Assembly (NCBI GenBank): GCA_027485235.1
Contig: JAIXRJ010000017.1
Span: 62,001-126,000 of the forward strand
Reading direction: 5' to 3'
Source: Comamonadaceae bacterium
GTDB lineage: Bacteria > Pseudomonadota > Gammaproteobacteria > Burkholderiales > Burkholderiaceae_C
Length of the DNA: 64,000 nucleotides
In this document: positions 44,765-52,737 of the stretch, piece by piece
Numbering within the stretch: the stretch's first letter is position 1
Layout: each line of letters begins with the position of its first letter
The notes under the pieces: generated by a model
Seen by the model: only the letters and a program-made list of their open reading frames with translations
Told to the model about the DNA's origin: nothing
The model's database searches: none
Made by a program: the position numbers and the translations under genes

Positions 44765-44795
44765 AAAGCGGACTCCTGTGGGGTCCGCTTTTTTT
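44765..44795 (+). terminator. Rho-independent terminator or attenuator after the LivJ-like gene
   Basis: AGCGGACTCC-TGT-GGGGTCCGCT pairs over ten positions including one wobble, then seven T residues. It lies between the binding-protein gene and its permease genes, so it should let the receptor be made in excess with partial read-through. Confidence 0.8.
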
Positions 44796-44838
44796 CAGGC
44801 CCAGCGGGAGGTCCAGCCCGTGTTTTCGGAGTTCACCC

Positions 44839-45714
44839 ATGACCGATTTTTTGCAACTCTTCTTCAGTGGTTTGGCCACTGGCAGCATCTATGCCTTGGT
44901 GGCCCTGGGCTTCACCTTGCTGTGGCAGGCTTCTGGGACCATCAACTTCGCGCAAGGTGAATTTGTGATGCTGCCAGCCTTCATGATGGTGATGCTGCTG
45001 GGCTCTGGTTTGTCGCTGTATTTCGCCTTTGCACTGACCATTGTGTTGTCGGTCGTGACTTTGGGATGGTTGTTCAAGCGCGGTTTGGTGGATCCTTTGT
45101 TCAAGTTCGGCATGATGCCGATCGTCGTCGCCACCATTGGCCTGTCCATCGCCATGCGCAACGGGGTGCGGGCTGGTTACAGCGCCGAGCCCCATCCATT
45201 TCCGCAGGTCTTCCCCGATGTTATTTTTGACGTGGCCGGTGTGACTTTTTCCGCCAGCGACGTCGGCACTTTCGCGTTCGCTATGTTCTTGGTGCTGGTG
45301 ACGCAAGCCTTTCTGAGCAAGACCGTCACAGGCCGTGCCATGCAAGCCGTGGCACAAAACACCGAAAGTGCTTCGGTTTTGGGCATCAACGTGCCACGCA
45401 TGATTTTCTACACCTTCGCCATCAACGCGATCTTGGCTGCCGCAGCAGCCCTGCTGGTGACGCCGACTTATTTGGCCAAGTTCGACATGGGGGAGGGTTT
45501 GGGCACCAAAGCCTTCTTTGCGGCCATCATTGGTGGTTTCACCAATTCTCGCGGCGCCTTGTTGGGAGGGTTGCTGGTGGGAGTCAGTGAAAACCTCGCT
45601 GCAGCCTACATTTCTTCAGCTTACAAAGACGCTGTGGCATTGATCATTTTCATGGTCGTGATCCTGTTCAAGCCACAAGGATTGCTGGGTAAAAAAGAGG
45701 AGCGCAAAGTATGA
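44839..45714 (+). CDS. livH: Branched-chain-type ABC transporter permease, LivH-like
   Basis: A 291-residue membrane protein with about eight hydrophobic segments and LivH features: GSIYALVALGFTLLWQASGTINFAQGEF at the N terminus and RAMQAVAQNTESASVLGINV as the coupling loop. Its stop overlaps livM as ATGA. The symbol denotes family only; the transported acid is unknown. Confidence 0.88.
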   Translation: MTDFLQLFFSGLATGSIYALVALGFTLLWQASGTINFAQGEFVMLPAFMMVMLLGSGLSLYFAFALTIVLSVVTLGWLFKRGLVDPLFKFGMMPIVVATIGLSIAMRNGVRAGYSAEPHPFPQVFPDVIFDVAGVTFSASDVGTFAFAMFLVLVTQAFLSKTVTGRAMQAVAQNTESASVLGINVPRMIFYTFAINAILAAAAALLVTPTYLAKFDMGEGLGTKAFFAAIIGGFTNSRGALLGGLLVGVSENLAAAYISSAYKDAVALIIFMVVILFKPQGLLGKKEERKV

Positions 45715-46694
45715 AAAAGCTCAACCTGTTGTTGGCCGTGCTCGCTCTGGCCGCGCTGATTGTGGTGCCCAACTTCCTCAAGAACTACGGCATCCACATC
45801 TTCACGACCTGGTTGGTGTTCATCATCGCCACCATGGGCTTGAATTTGACGGTGGGTTATGCCGGTCAAAAGTCTTTGGGCCATGCGGCCTTTTTTGGCA
45901 TCGGTGCTTACACCGTGGCCATCTTTTTGAAGGCAGGCCTGAGTTTTTGGTTGGGTTTGCCCGTGGCGGCCCTGTTCTGTTTCTTGGTCGGGCTGGCGCT
46001 GGGCTTTCCGGCCTTGCGGGTGCAGACCATCTATCTGGCCTTTGCCACCCTGGGCTTCAATACCGCCTTGTGGTTGGTGATGCGCAACGAAGAGTGGCTC
46101 ACCGGCGGTACCTTCGGCATCAACAACATCGCACGCCCCAGCCTGGGCGGCATCAGCTTTGAAGGCAACCTCGCCTATTACTACTTGGTGTTGGGTTTCA
46201 CCATCGTGCTGGCACTGCTGCTCTGGGGCTTGCTCCGATCACCTTGGGGCAAGGCTTTCACGGCGCTGCGTGACAACGCCATCCGTGCCGAGAGCCTGGG
46301 CATCGACACCCGCGGCTACACGCTGCTGAGCTTTGCCATCGGGGCCGTTTATGCCGGTGTCGCCGGTGGTCTGTATGCCTCACAAGTGCAGTTCATTGAC
46401 CCGGCCCTGTTCACCGTTGGCGCGTCCATCATGATGTACCTGATGGTGGTGGTCGGTGGTCCGGGCTACTTTTTAGGCCCCGTGCTGGGTTCGGCGGTGG
46501 GCGTGGTCTTGCCCGAGTGGCTGCGTTTTGCCCAAGCCTGGTATTTGTTTGTCTTTGGCACAGCGGTTGTGGTGCTCATGATCTGGCTGCCCGATGGCTT
46601 GCTCAGCATTCCTGACCGCATCAAGGCCCGTCGCCAATCGCGTGCAGCCTCTGCCGACCGCGCTGCTGCTGCTGGTCAAGGAGCTAAAACATGA
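45711..46694 (+). CDS. livM: Branched-chain-type ABC transporter permease, LivM-like
   Basis: A 327-residue membrane protein with NLTVGYAGQKSLGHAAFFGIGAY and the coupling segment GKAFTALRDNAIRAESLGID, both standard for LivM. The last 25 residues are basic and alanine-rich. It overlaps livG by ATGA. Confidence 0.88.
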   Translation: MKKLNLLLAVLALAALIVVPNFLKNYGIHIFTTWLVFIIATMGLNLTVGYAGQKSLGHAAFFGIGAYTVAIFLKAGLSFWLGLPVAALFCFLVGLALGFPALRVQTIYLAFATLGFNTALWLVMRNEEWLTGGTFGINNIARPSLGGISFEGNLAYYYLVLGFTIVLALLLWGLLRSPWGKAFTALRDNAIRAESLGIDTRGYTLLSFAIGAVYAGVAGGLYASQVQFIDPALFTVGASIMMYLMVVVGGPGYFLGPVLGSAVGVVLPEWLRFAQAWYLFVFGTAVVVLMIWLPDGLLSIPDRIKARRQSRAASADRAAAAGQGAKT

Positions 46695-47437
46695 CTCAGC
46701 CCGTCCTCAAAGTCACCAACATGAAAAAGGCTTATGGCGCGATTCAGGCCGTGGGCGGTGTCTCATTTGAAGTGTATCCAGGCGAAATCTTTGGCGTGAT
46801 CGGCCCCAATGGTTCGGGCAAGACCACTTTGTTCAACAGCATGCTCGGCCAGATCGCCCCCGATGAGGGCCGAATCGAACTCAATGGTCAGGACGTGACC
46901 CAACTCGGTCCTTTGGCCTTGAACCGCCTTGGCGTGGGTCGCACCTTTCAAACGCTGCAGGTGTTCGGCAAGATGACCGTGCGCGACAACCTGATCGTGG
47001 CCGCGCAAGAGCACCAAGGCAGCATGTTCAGCCGCATGTTCGCACCCAGCGAGTCCGGGCTCGGTGACAAGGCGGACGCCCTGATTGACCAGTTCCGCAT
47101 TCGCCATGTGGCCGACAAGAAAGCCGGTGAGTTGAGCTATGGCCAACAAAAATTGGTGGACATTGCCATGGCTTTCATGAGCGAGCCCGATCTGGTCTTG
47201 CTCGATGAGCCTTGCGCCGGGGTGAACCCGGCTTTGGTGGGTGGCATCAGCACATTGCTCAAGGCCTTGAACCGCACGCGCAAGGGCAGTTTCGTGGTGA
47301 TTGAGCACAACATGGACTTTGTGATGGACGTTTGCCACCGCATCATGGTCATGGTGGAAGGCCAGGTTTTGGCCATTGGCACACCCCATGAAATCCGTGC
47401 CAACAAGCAGGTGCTCGACGCCTATTTGGGGAACTGA
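46691..47437 (+). CDS. livG: Branched-chain-type ABC transporter ATPase, LivG-like
   Basis: A 248-residue ATPase: Walker A GPNGSGKTT (about 38-46), the LivG insertion with GVGRTFQTLQVFGKMTVRDN, signature LSYGQQKL, Walker B LVLLDEPCAGVNP and switch histidine in VIEHNMDFV. It forms a pair with LivF. Confidence 0.91.
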   Translation: MTQPVLKVTNMKKAYGAIQAVGGVSFEVYPGEIFGVIGPNGSGKTTLFNSMLGQIAPDEGRIELNGQDVTQLGPLALNRLGVGRTFQTLQVFGKMTVRDNLIVAAQEHQGSMFSRMFAPSESGLGDKADALIDQFRIRHVADKKAGELSYGQQKLVDIAMAFMSEPDLVLLDEPCAGVNPALVGGISTLLKALNRTRKGSFVVIEHNMDFVMDVCHRIMVMVEGQVLAIGTPHEIRANKQVLDAYLGN

Positions 47438-47438
47438 A

Positions 47439-48200
47439 ATGACAGCGCACACCACATCAGACACCTGCATTGAATTCGACAATGTGATTGCAGGCTACAA
47501 GGATTTCATGATCCTGAACAACTTGTCTTTCAAAGTGCCCAGAGGTTCGATCACCCTGCTCATCGGCCCCAACGGCGCTGGCAAGTCCACCGTGCTCAAG
47601 ACCTTGTTTGGCTTGCTCAAGCCCCGTCAGGGCAAGGTGTACCTCAACGGCAAGGACATCACGGGCGCTTCGCAAAAAGACTTGCTGGCCGCTGGCATCG
47701 CTTTTGTGCCGCAAGGCCGCAACCTGTTTGGTCAGTTGAGTGTTTATGAGAACCTGGAGTTGGGCGGGATCACGCTGGGCATGAAGACCACGCACGAACG
47801 CATTCCACAAATTCTGGACTTCTTTCCCCGCGTCAAAGAGCGCATGAATTCGCGTGCTTCGGCCTTATCGGGGGGGGAACAAAAGCAACTCGAAATCGGC
47901 CGCGCCTTGTTGTTGCGCCCCAAGGTCTTGTTGATCGATGAGCCCTCTATTGGACTGTCGCCGATTGTGGTGCAAGACGTTTTCAAATTGTTGCGCAAAC
48001 TGGCCGATCAAGGCACCACGGTGCTGATGGTCGAGCAAAACGTCAAGAGTGCGCTCAAGTACTCCGATACTGCCATTGCCTTGGAGTCCGGTCGTCTGGT
48101 GCTCTACAAATCGGCCGCAGAAATTCTTGCAGATCCTCAGATGGAGCGGCTGTTTCTGGGCGGGGCGCACACCACCACGGCGGCGATCAGCATGCCTTGA
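47439..48200 (+). CDS. livF: Branched-chain-type ABC transporter ATPase, LivF-like
   Basis: A 253-residue ATPase: Walker A GPNGAGKST, VPQGRNLFGQLSVYENLELGG (LivF-specific), signature LSGGEQKQ, Walker B VLLIDEPSIGLSP and VEQNVKSAL. The ATG at 47439 follows the livG stop by one base. It is the last gene of the plus-strand transport set. Confidence 0.9.
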   Translation: MTAHTTSDTCIEFDNVIAGYKDFMILNNLSFKVPRGSITLLIGPNGAGKSTVLKTLFGLLKPRQGKVYLNGKDITGASQKDLLAAGIAFVPQGRNLFGQLSVYENLELGGITLGMKTTHERIPQILDFFPRVKERMNSRASALSGGEQKQLEIGRALLLRPKVLLIDEPSIGLSPIVVQDVFKLLRKLADQGTTVLMVEQNVKSALKYSDTAIALESGRLVLYKSAAEILADPQMERLFLGGAHTTTAAISMP

Positions 48201-48213
48201 CTGCGGGCCTGAG

Positions 48214-48246
48214 TTCAGCCGTGGTCTGCGCCGGGAGATGGCTGAA
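48214..48246. terminator. Hairpin between converging livF and IclR genes
   Basis: TTCAGCC and GGCTGAA form a 7-bp stem around a 19-base loop in the 57-base convergent gap. No clear T run on either strand, so a bidirectional terminator role is uncertain. Confidence 0.3.
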
Positions 48247-48257
48247 CCCCGTCTGAT

Positions 48258-49031
48258 TCAAAGCAGTGGCCGAAGGCTGTGGGCGGCTTCTTGCAGCACT
48301 TGCAAAACCCTTTTGAGCGCGTGGTCGGTTTCTTCCCGGTTGATCGGCATGGTGATGCTGATGGCCCCAAGAACCTTGTTGTGTCGGTCCATCAGTGGCA
48401 CGGCGATGCCCCTGAAGTTGAGTTCCAGTTGCTGCTCGGAAACAGCCCATCCTTGGCGTCTGAAGCTCACCAGGGTCTCACGCAGTTCGGTCTTGCTGGA
48501 CAGGGTGAAAGAGGTGAAAGCCTGCAAGTCATAGGTCTGCATCCAGTCATCGATGAACGCCTCGTCGCTGTAAGCCAGCATGACCATGCCGGCTGCGGTG
48601 ACCTGTGTGGGGACCCGGGTTCCTGTCATGTACCCGCTGGCCATGTGCCGTTGCAGACCGCTGCGGGCAATGAAAACGGTGTCTCCGCCATCCAGAACGC
48701 CCAGGTATGCGATTTCTTCGGTGCCCGCTGTGATGCGTTGCAAAAAGGGCTGAACCAGGCGTGGCAAACGTGCCGACTCCAGGTAAGCGTGACCGAGCCG
48801 CAGGATACGCGGCATCAGCCAGTACAACTTGCCGTCTGTGGCCGCGTAGCCCAGATGTACCAGGGTTTTCAGGTAGCGGCGAGCGGCCGTGCGGGTCATC
48901 CCGCAGCGCTCTCCCATTTCGGTGGCCGTGAGGCGCGGGTGCCCGGCGTCGAAGGCTTCAATGATGTGCAGACCTTTTTGAAGTCCCGCAATCCAGTCGC
49001 GAGGATCCAGTGCTTCGTGATCGGTTGACAT
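48258..49031 (-). CDS. IclR-family transcriptional regulator (PcaR/PobR-like)
   Basis: A 257-residue protein with helix-turn-helix LTATEMGERCGMTRTAARRYLKTLVHLGYA (about 34-63) and the effector-domain segment GTRVPTQVTAAGMVMLAYSDE. The PcaR-type 'AARRYL' helix is typical of regulators of aromatic catabolism. The ATG at 49031 is used. It follows a dehydrogenase gene after 6 bases on the same strand, so both may be one transcript. The target is probably the adjacent liv or quinate genes. Confidence 0.88.
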   Translation of the reverse strand: MSTDHEALDPRDWIAGLQKGLHIIEAFDAGHPRLTATEMGERCGMTRTAARRYLKTLVHLGYAATDGKLYWLMPRILRLGHAYLESARLPRLVQPFLQRITAGTEEIAYLGVLDGGDTVFIARSGLQRHMASGYMTGTRVPTQVTAAGMVMLAYSDEAFIDDWMQTYDLQAFTSFTLSSKTELRETLVSFRRQGWAVSEQQLELNFRGIAVPLMDRHNKVLGAISITMPINREETDHALKRVLQVLQEAAHSLRPLL

Positions 49032-49037
49032 CAATCT

Positions 49038-49919
49038 TCAGGCCTTTCGGCGTTTGACCAGCCGCTCAATCAACTCTGGCACCAGCCCATTCGGATCGCC
49101 TTCCTGGCAGGCCGCGTCCAGCGTAGCTTTGACGGCCTGCGCCACCGTGTGGTCGGCCTGCGTGTCGATGGCCATCTGGTTGTAATAGCTCAAGTCCTTG
49201 AGCGCGTTGCTCATGCTGAACCGCAAGCCCGATGTGTCGCCATTGGCCAGTGTGGGCTTGAGGCGATCCAGTGCGGCACCCCAGCCCCCGCCTTTGGACA
49301 GCACTTCCACAAAAGTGTGCGCGTCCACGCCTGCACGTTGGGCGCAGGCTGCGGCTTCGGCCAGCAAGGTGACGGTGCCCAGCGACACGTAGTTGTGCAA
49401 GAGCTTCATGCGGTGGCCCGAGCCAATCGGACCGGTGTGCACGATGTTTTCGGCAAAGCAGGCCAGGATGGGTTTGCAGATGTCGAACAAGGCCGCATCA
49501 CCACCCACCAGCAAGTTCAAGCGGCCTTCGGCGGCTTCCTTGGGGGTGCGCGTCATGGGCGAATCGAGAAATTGACCGCCCTGGGCGATGACCAGAGCCG
49601 CGACCTTTTCGGTGGAAGTGGGCACAGCCGTGGAGCAGTCGATGACGATGGTGCCCGGGCGCATGCCCTTGAGCACACCGTTTTCGCCCAGCAGAACCGC
49701 TTCCACTTGCGGCGTGCCGGTCACGCACAAGATGATCACGTCCGACTGTGCCGCGAGGACCTGGGGCGTGGTGCAGGTGCGTGCCCCTGCGGCCACCAAG
49801 GCGTCCAGTGGCTGGTTGCCAGGGTGCTCCAGCACCGTCAGGCTTTGCCCGTGCTTGAGCAAATTGCTCGCGATGCCATGGCCCATCATGCCAATGCCGA
49901 TCATGCCGATTGTTTTCAT
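49038..49919 (-). CDS. NAD(P)-dependent beta-hydroxyacid dehydrogenase (3-hydroxyisobutyrate dehydrogenase family)
   Basis: A 293-residue enzyme with nucleotide motif GIGMMG (8-13), substrate-side DSPMTRTPKEAAEGRLNLLVGG, and the catalytic lysine K172 with N176 (RMKLLHNYVSL). The family oxidises beta-hydroxyacids or reduces semialdehydes such as tartronate semialdehyde. A link to glycerate formation from the aldarate pathway is possible but distant; the neighbouring IclR and quinate genes give no clear substrate. Confidence 0.85.
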   Translation of the reverse strand: MKTIGMIGIGMMGHGIASNLLKHGQSLTVLEHPGNQPLDALVAAGARTCTTPQVLAAQSDVIILCVTGTPQVEAVLLGENGVLKGMRPGTIVIDCSTAVPTSTEKVAALVIAQGGQFLDSPMTRTPKEAAEGRLNLLVGGDAALFDICKPILACFAENIVHTGPIGSGHRMKLLHNYVSLGTVTLLAEAAACAQRAGVDAHTFVEVLSKGGGWGAALDRLKPTLANGDTSGLRFSMSNALKDLSYYNQMAIDTQADHTVAQAVKATLDAACQEGDPNGLVPELIERLVKRRKA

Positions 49920-50016
49920 GGGTGCTTTCTAAGGGTGAAGTGTCTCAATGCTCAATATAACCACCGAACCACCCCAGTCAGGGCTTGTCCTGATAAGAAG
50001 GTGACAGCGGGCCGCC

Positions 50017-50050
50017 TATACTCGCCAAATGAACCAAATGGTACATTCTG
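50017..50050 (+). promoter_or_regulatory. tetR promoter with candidate operator overlapping the start codon
   Basis: TATACT (50017-50022) is a good -10 only seven bases before the ATG at 50029, though no good -35 is seen. The motif AACCAAATGGTACATTCTG (50032-50050) overlaps the first codons and matches 15 of 19 bases of a motif at 50776 in front of the TRAP operon. A leaderless or very short-leader transcript under autoregulation is suggested. Confidence 0.45.
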
Positions 50051-50721
50051 CAAAAACCACCCCGAATGACTTGGAAGCTGCCAAGGAGACCGGCCGCACC
50101 AACGACCCAGCCCGCACCATGGCCGAGATTCTGGCGGTGGCCACCCACGAGTTTGCCGACAAGGGTTTGACGGGCGCGCGCATCGACGAGATCGCCGCCG
50201 CCACGCGCACCAGCAAGCGCATGATCTATTACTACTTCGGCAGCAAAGACGGCCTGTATTTGGCGGTCCTCGAAGAGGCCTACCGCCGCATGCGGGCCAT
50301 CGAGTCGGACTTGCACTTGGACGATTTGCCGCCTATGGAGGCCCTGCAAAAGCTGGTGACGTTCACCTATGACCACCACCGCGACAACGAAGACTTCATC
50401 CGGCTGGTGATGAATGAGAACATCCAGCGTGGCGACTATTTGCGTCAGAGCAAAAACATCCAGTCGCTCAACTCCAATGCCATCGAATCGGTGCAGTCCG
50501 TGTATGCCCGTGGGGTTGTGCAGGGGGTGTTCAGGCCGGGGCTGGATCCGGTGGACATCCATTCGGCGATTTCAGCCTTCACCTTTTTCAATGTGTCCAA
50601 CCGCCACACTTTCGGACTGATCTTCAAGGACAAAGCCAGCCAGGGCAAGGCCGAGACGCTCAAGCGCGAGCAGGTGGTTGAGCTGGTTTTGCGCTTTGTC
50701 AGTCATTCCATTTCGGCATAA
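50029..50721 (+). CDS. TetR-family regulator of the quinate/shikimate-like operon
   Basis: A 230-residue regulator with helix-turn-helix FADKGLTGARIDEIAAATRTSKRMIYYYFGSKDGLYLAVLEEAYRRM around residues 43-90 and a helical C-terminal ligand domain. It precedes a TRAP transporter and the dehydroquinase/dehydrogenase/dehydratase genes on the same strand. A repeated 19-base motif at its own start and in the TRAP promoter supports control of that operon. An ATG at codon 4 (50038) is an alternative start. Confidence 0.88.
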   Translation: MNQMVHSAKTTPNDLEAAKETGRTNDPARTMAEILAVATHEFADKGLTGARIDEIAAATRTSKRMIYYYFGSKDGLYLAVLEEAYRRMRAIESDLHLDDLPPMEALQKLVTFTYDHHRDNEDFIRLVMNENIQRGDYLRQSKNIQSLNSNAIESVQSVYARGVVQGVFRPGLDPVDIHSAISAFTFFNVSNRHTFGLIFKDKASQGKAETLKREQVVELVLRFVSHSISA

Positions 50722-50775
50722 CTGATAGGTGGCGGGTGAATTTAAAAGTCAGGGTAAGTACCAGTCTTTAAAAAC

Positions 50776-50796
50776 TAACCAGTTCGTACATTATGA
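50776..50796 (+). promoter_or_regulatory. TRAP/quinate operon promoter with overlapping TetR motif
   Basis: AACCAGTTCGTACATTATG (50776-50794) repeats the motif at 50032. It overlaps a -10-like TATGAT at 50791-50796, 23 bases before the small-permease ATG. Occupation by a repressor here would block transcription. Confidence 0.5.
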
Positions 50797-50818
50797 TCGT
50801 CTCGTCTTTGGAATTTGC

Positions 50819-51358
50819 ATGTTGAAAAAAATCATCGAGGGTTACTGCCAAGTCCTCAACCTCATCACGGCGATCGCGCTGGCGATCATGGTCGTCCTCG
50901 TGTTCGGCAATGTGCTCATGCGTTACGGTTTCAACTCGGGCATCACCATGTCAGAAGAGTTGTCGCGCTGGTTGTTTGTGTGGCTGACCTTTTTGGGGGC
51001 CATCGTGGCCATGAAGGACGGCGCGCATCTGGGATCGGACACGCTGGTTTCGCGTTTGCCTTTGGCCGGTAAGAAGCTGTTCATGCTCATTGGCCATGTC
51101 TTGATGCTGTTCGTGTGCTGGCTGCTGTTCAAAGGTTCTTACGAACAAGCGCTCATCAATCTGGAAACGACCAGCGCCGTCATGGAGGCCTCCATGGCTA
51201 TTTTTTACGGTTGCGGCATGGTCACTGCGGTGTCGATCGCGGTGATTTTGCTCAACAAACTGTGGCGTTTGGCCACGGGTGATTTGTCTGAAAACGAATT
51301 GGTGGGGGTGCGCGAGTCGGAAGAAGAACCGATCGATGTGCCGGCGCCTTTGAAATAA
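50819..51358 (+). CDS. TRAP transporter small permease (DctQ family), second system
   Basis: A 179-residue membrane protein with four hydrophobic segments and the DctQ pattern VFGNVLMRYGFNSGITMSEELSRWLFVWLTFLG. The ATG at 50819 is chosen because upstream in-frame codons run through the promoter motif. The acidic C-terminal tail (SENELVGVRESEEEPIDVP) is cytoplasmic. It is the first gene of the transport and catabolic set. Confidence 0.9.
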   Translation: MLKKIIEGYCQVLNLITAIALAIMVVLVFGNVLMRYGFNSGITMSEELSRWLFVWLTFLGAIVAMKDGAHLGSDTLVSRLPLAGKKLFMLIGHVLMLFVCWLLFKGSYEQALINLETTSAVMEASMAIFYGCGMVTAVSIAVILLNKLWRLATGDLSENELVGVRESEEEPIDVPAPLK

Positions 51359-51373
51359 GAAACACGAAAAGCC

Positions 51374-52651
51374 ATGACCATCGCCGTTTTCCTGGGTTCT
51401 TTGCTCGCTGCCATGGCGCTGGGCATCCCGATTGCCTTCTCTTTGCTCTTGTGTGGCGTGGCCCTGATGTGGCACATGAACATGTTCGATGCGCAGATCC
51501 TGGCGCAAAACCTGATCGAAGGCTCCAACAGCTTTCCCTTGTTGGCCGTGCCGTTCTTCATGCTGGCCGGTGAAATCATGAACACGGGGGGCTTGTCGCG
51601 CCGAATTGTGGACTTCGCCATGGCGCTGGTGGGGCACATCCGGGGTGGTTTGGGTTATGTGACCATCGTGGCCGCTTGCTTGTTGTCCGCCCTGTCGGGC
51701 TCTGCTGTGGCCGATGCCGCGGCATTGACCGCCTTGCTTTTGCCCATGATGGTCAAAGCAGGCCATGACAAAGCGCGCAGCGCAGGGTTGATCGCCTCGT
51801 GCGGTGTGATCGGCCCGATCATTCCCCCTTCGATTGGTTTTGTGATCTTTGGTGTGGCCGCCAACGTGTCGATCAGCAAATTGTTTTTGGCGGGCATTTT
51901 CCCGGGCATCGTGCTGAGCGCGGGCTTGTGGATCACCTGGGGCTGGTTGACACGCAAAGAAAAGCTGACGCCGCCGCCACGCAAGCCTTTGCCCGAAATT
52001 TTGGCTGCATTGCGCCGCGCCACTTGGGCCTTGATGCTGCCGGTGATCATTTTGGTGGGCTTGCGCATGGGGGTCTTCACCCCCACCGAGGCCGCTGTGG
52101 TGGCTGCCGTATATGCCCTGTTTGTGGCGGGTGTGATTTACGGTGAATTGAGTTGGAAGCAACTTTTTAGCGTGTTTCAGGCGGCGGCCAAGACCACCTC
52201 GGTGGTGATGTTCCTGGTGGCTGCGGCCATGGTGTCGGCTTGGTTGATCACGGTGGCCAATTTGCCACAACAGGTCATCACTTTGCTGGAGCCTTTGCTG
52301 AGCAGCCCCACTTTGCTGATGTTTGCCATCATGGTCTTGTGCATGATCGTGGGCACGGCCATGGACATGACGCCGACCATTTTGATTCTGACGCCTGTGC
52401 TGATGCCTTTGGTGACGGCTGCAGGCATTGACCCGGTTTATTTTGGCGTCATGTTCATCATCAACAATTCCATCGGTTTGGTCACGCCCCCTGTGGGCAC
52501 GGTGCTCAACGTGGTGGCGGGTGTGGGCCGCATGCGCATGGACGATGTGACGCGTGGCGTCCTGCCTTTCATGGCGGTTCAGTTTGTGGTGATGTTCCTG
52601 ATGGTGCTTTTCCCGCAAATCGTGATGGTGCCAGCGCGCTGGTTCTATTGA
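51374..52651 (+). CDS. TRAP transporter large permease (DctM family), second system
   Basis: A 425-residue protein with about 12 membrane segments; LGIPIAFSLLLCGVALM, SALSGSAVADAAALTALLLPMM and NNSIGLVTPPVGTVLNVVAGVG are standard DctM elements. It starts 15 bases after the small permease. With dehydroquinase and dehydratase genes downstream, quinate, shikimate or dehydroshikimate uptake is the best guess. Confidence 0.93.
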   Translation: MTIAVFLGSLLAAMALGIPIAFSLLLCGVALMWHMNMFDAQILAQNLIEGSNSFPLLAVPFFMLAGEIMNTGGLSRRIVDFAMALVGHIRGGLGYVTIVAACLLSALSGSAVADAAALTALLLPMMVKAGHDKARSAGLIASCGVIGPIIPPSIGFVIFGVAANVSISKLFLAGIFPGIVLSAGLWITWGWLTRKEKLTPPPRKPLPEILAALRRATWALMLPVIILVGLRMGVFTPTEAAVVAAVYALFVAGVIYGELSWKQLFSVFQAAAKTTSVVMFLVAAAMVSAWLITVANLPQQVITLLEPLLSSPTLLMFAIMVLCMIVGTAMDMTPTILILTPVLMPLVTAAGIDPVYFGVMFIINNSIGLVTPPVGTVLNVVAGVGRMRMDDVTRGVLPFMAVQFVVMFLMVLFPQIVMVPARWFY

Positions 52652-52659
52652 TTCCTGGC

Positions 52660-52692
52660 CTTGTTGTCTGACCGGGTACGCCAGACAACAAG
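52660..52692 (+). other. Intercistronic hairpin between TRAP permease and binding-protein genes
   Basis: CTTGTTGTCTG and CAGACAACAAG form a perfect 11-bp stem with an 11-base loop, nine bases after the permease stop. A run of ten T residues follows 24 bases later, just before the next ribosome site. It could stabilise the 3' end of the permease mRNA or the 5' end of the receptor mRNA. Confidence 0.65.
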
Positions 52693-52737
52693 CCTCCTGA
52701 TGGCAAGCGTACGACCTTTTTTTTTTGGAGACAACCC

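Noticed and set aside
50951-52618. Minus-strand open frame of 555 codons with many His and Gln
   Set aside because: Opposite the two TRAP permease genes; the His/Gln richness comes from reversed hydrophobic codons, so it is not a metal-binding protein.
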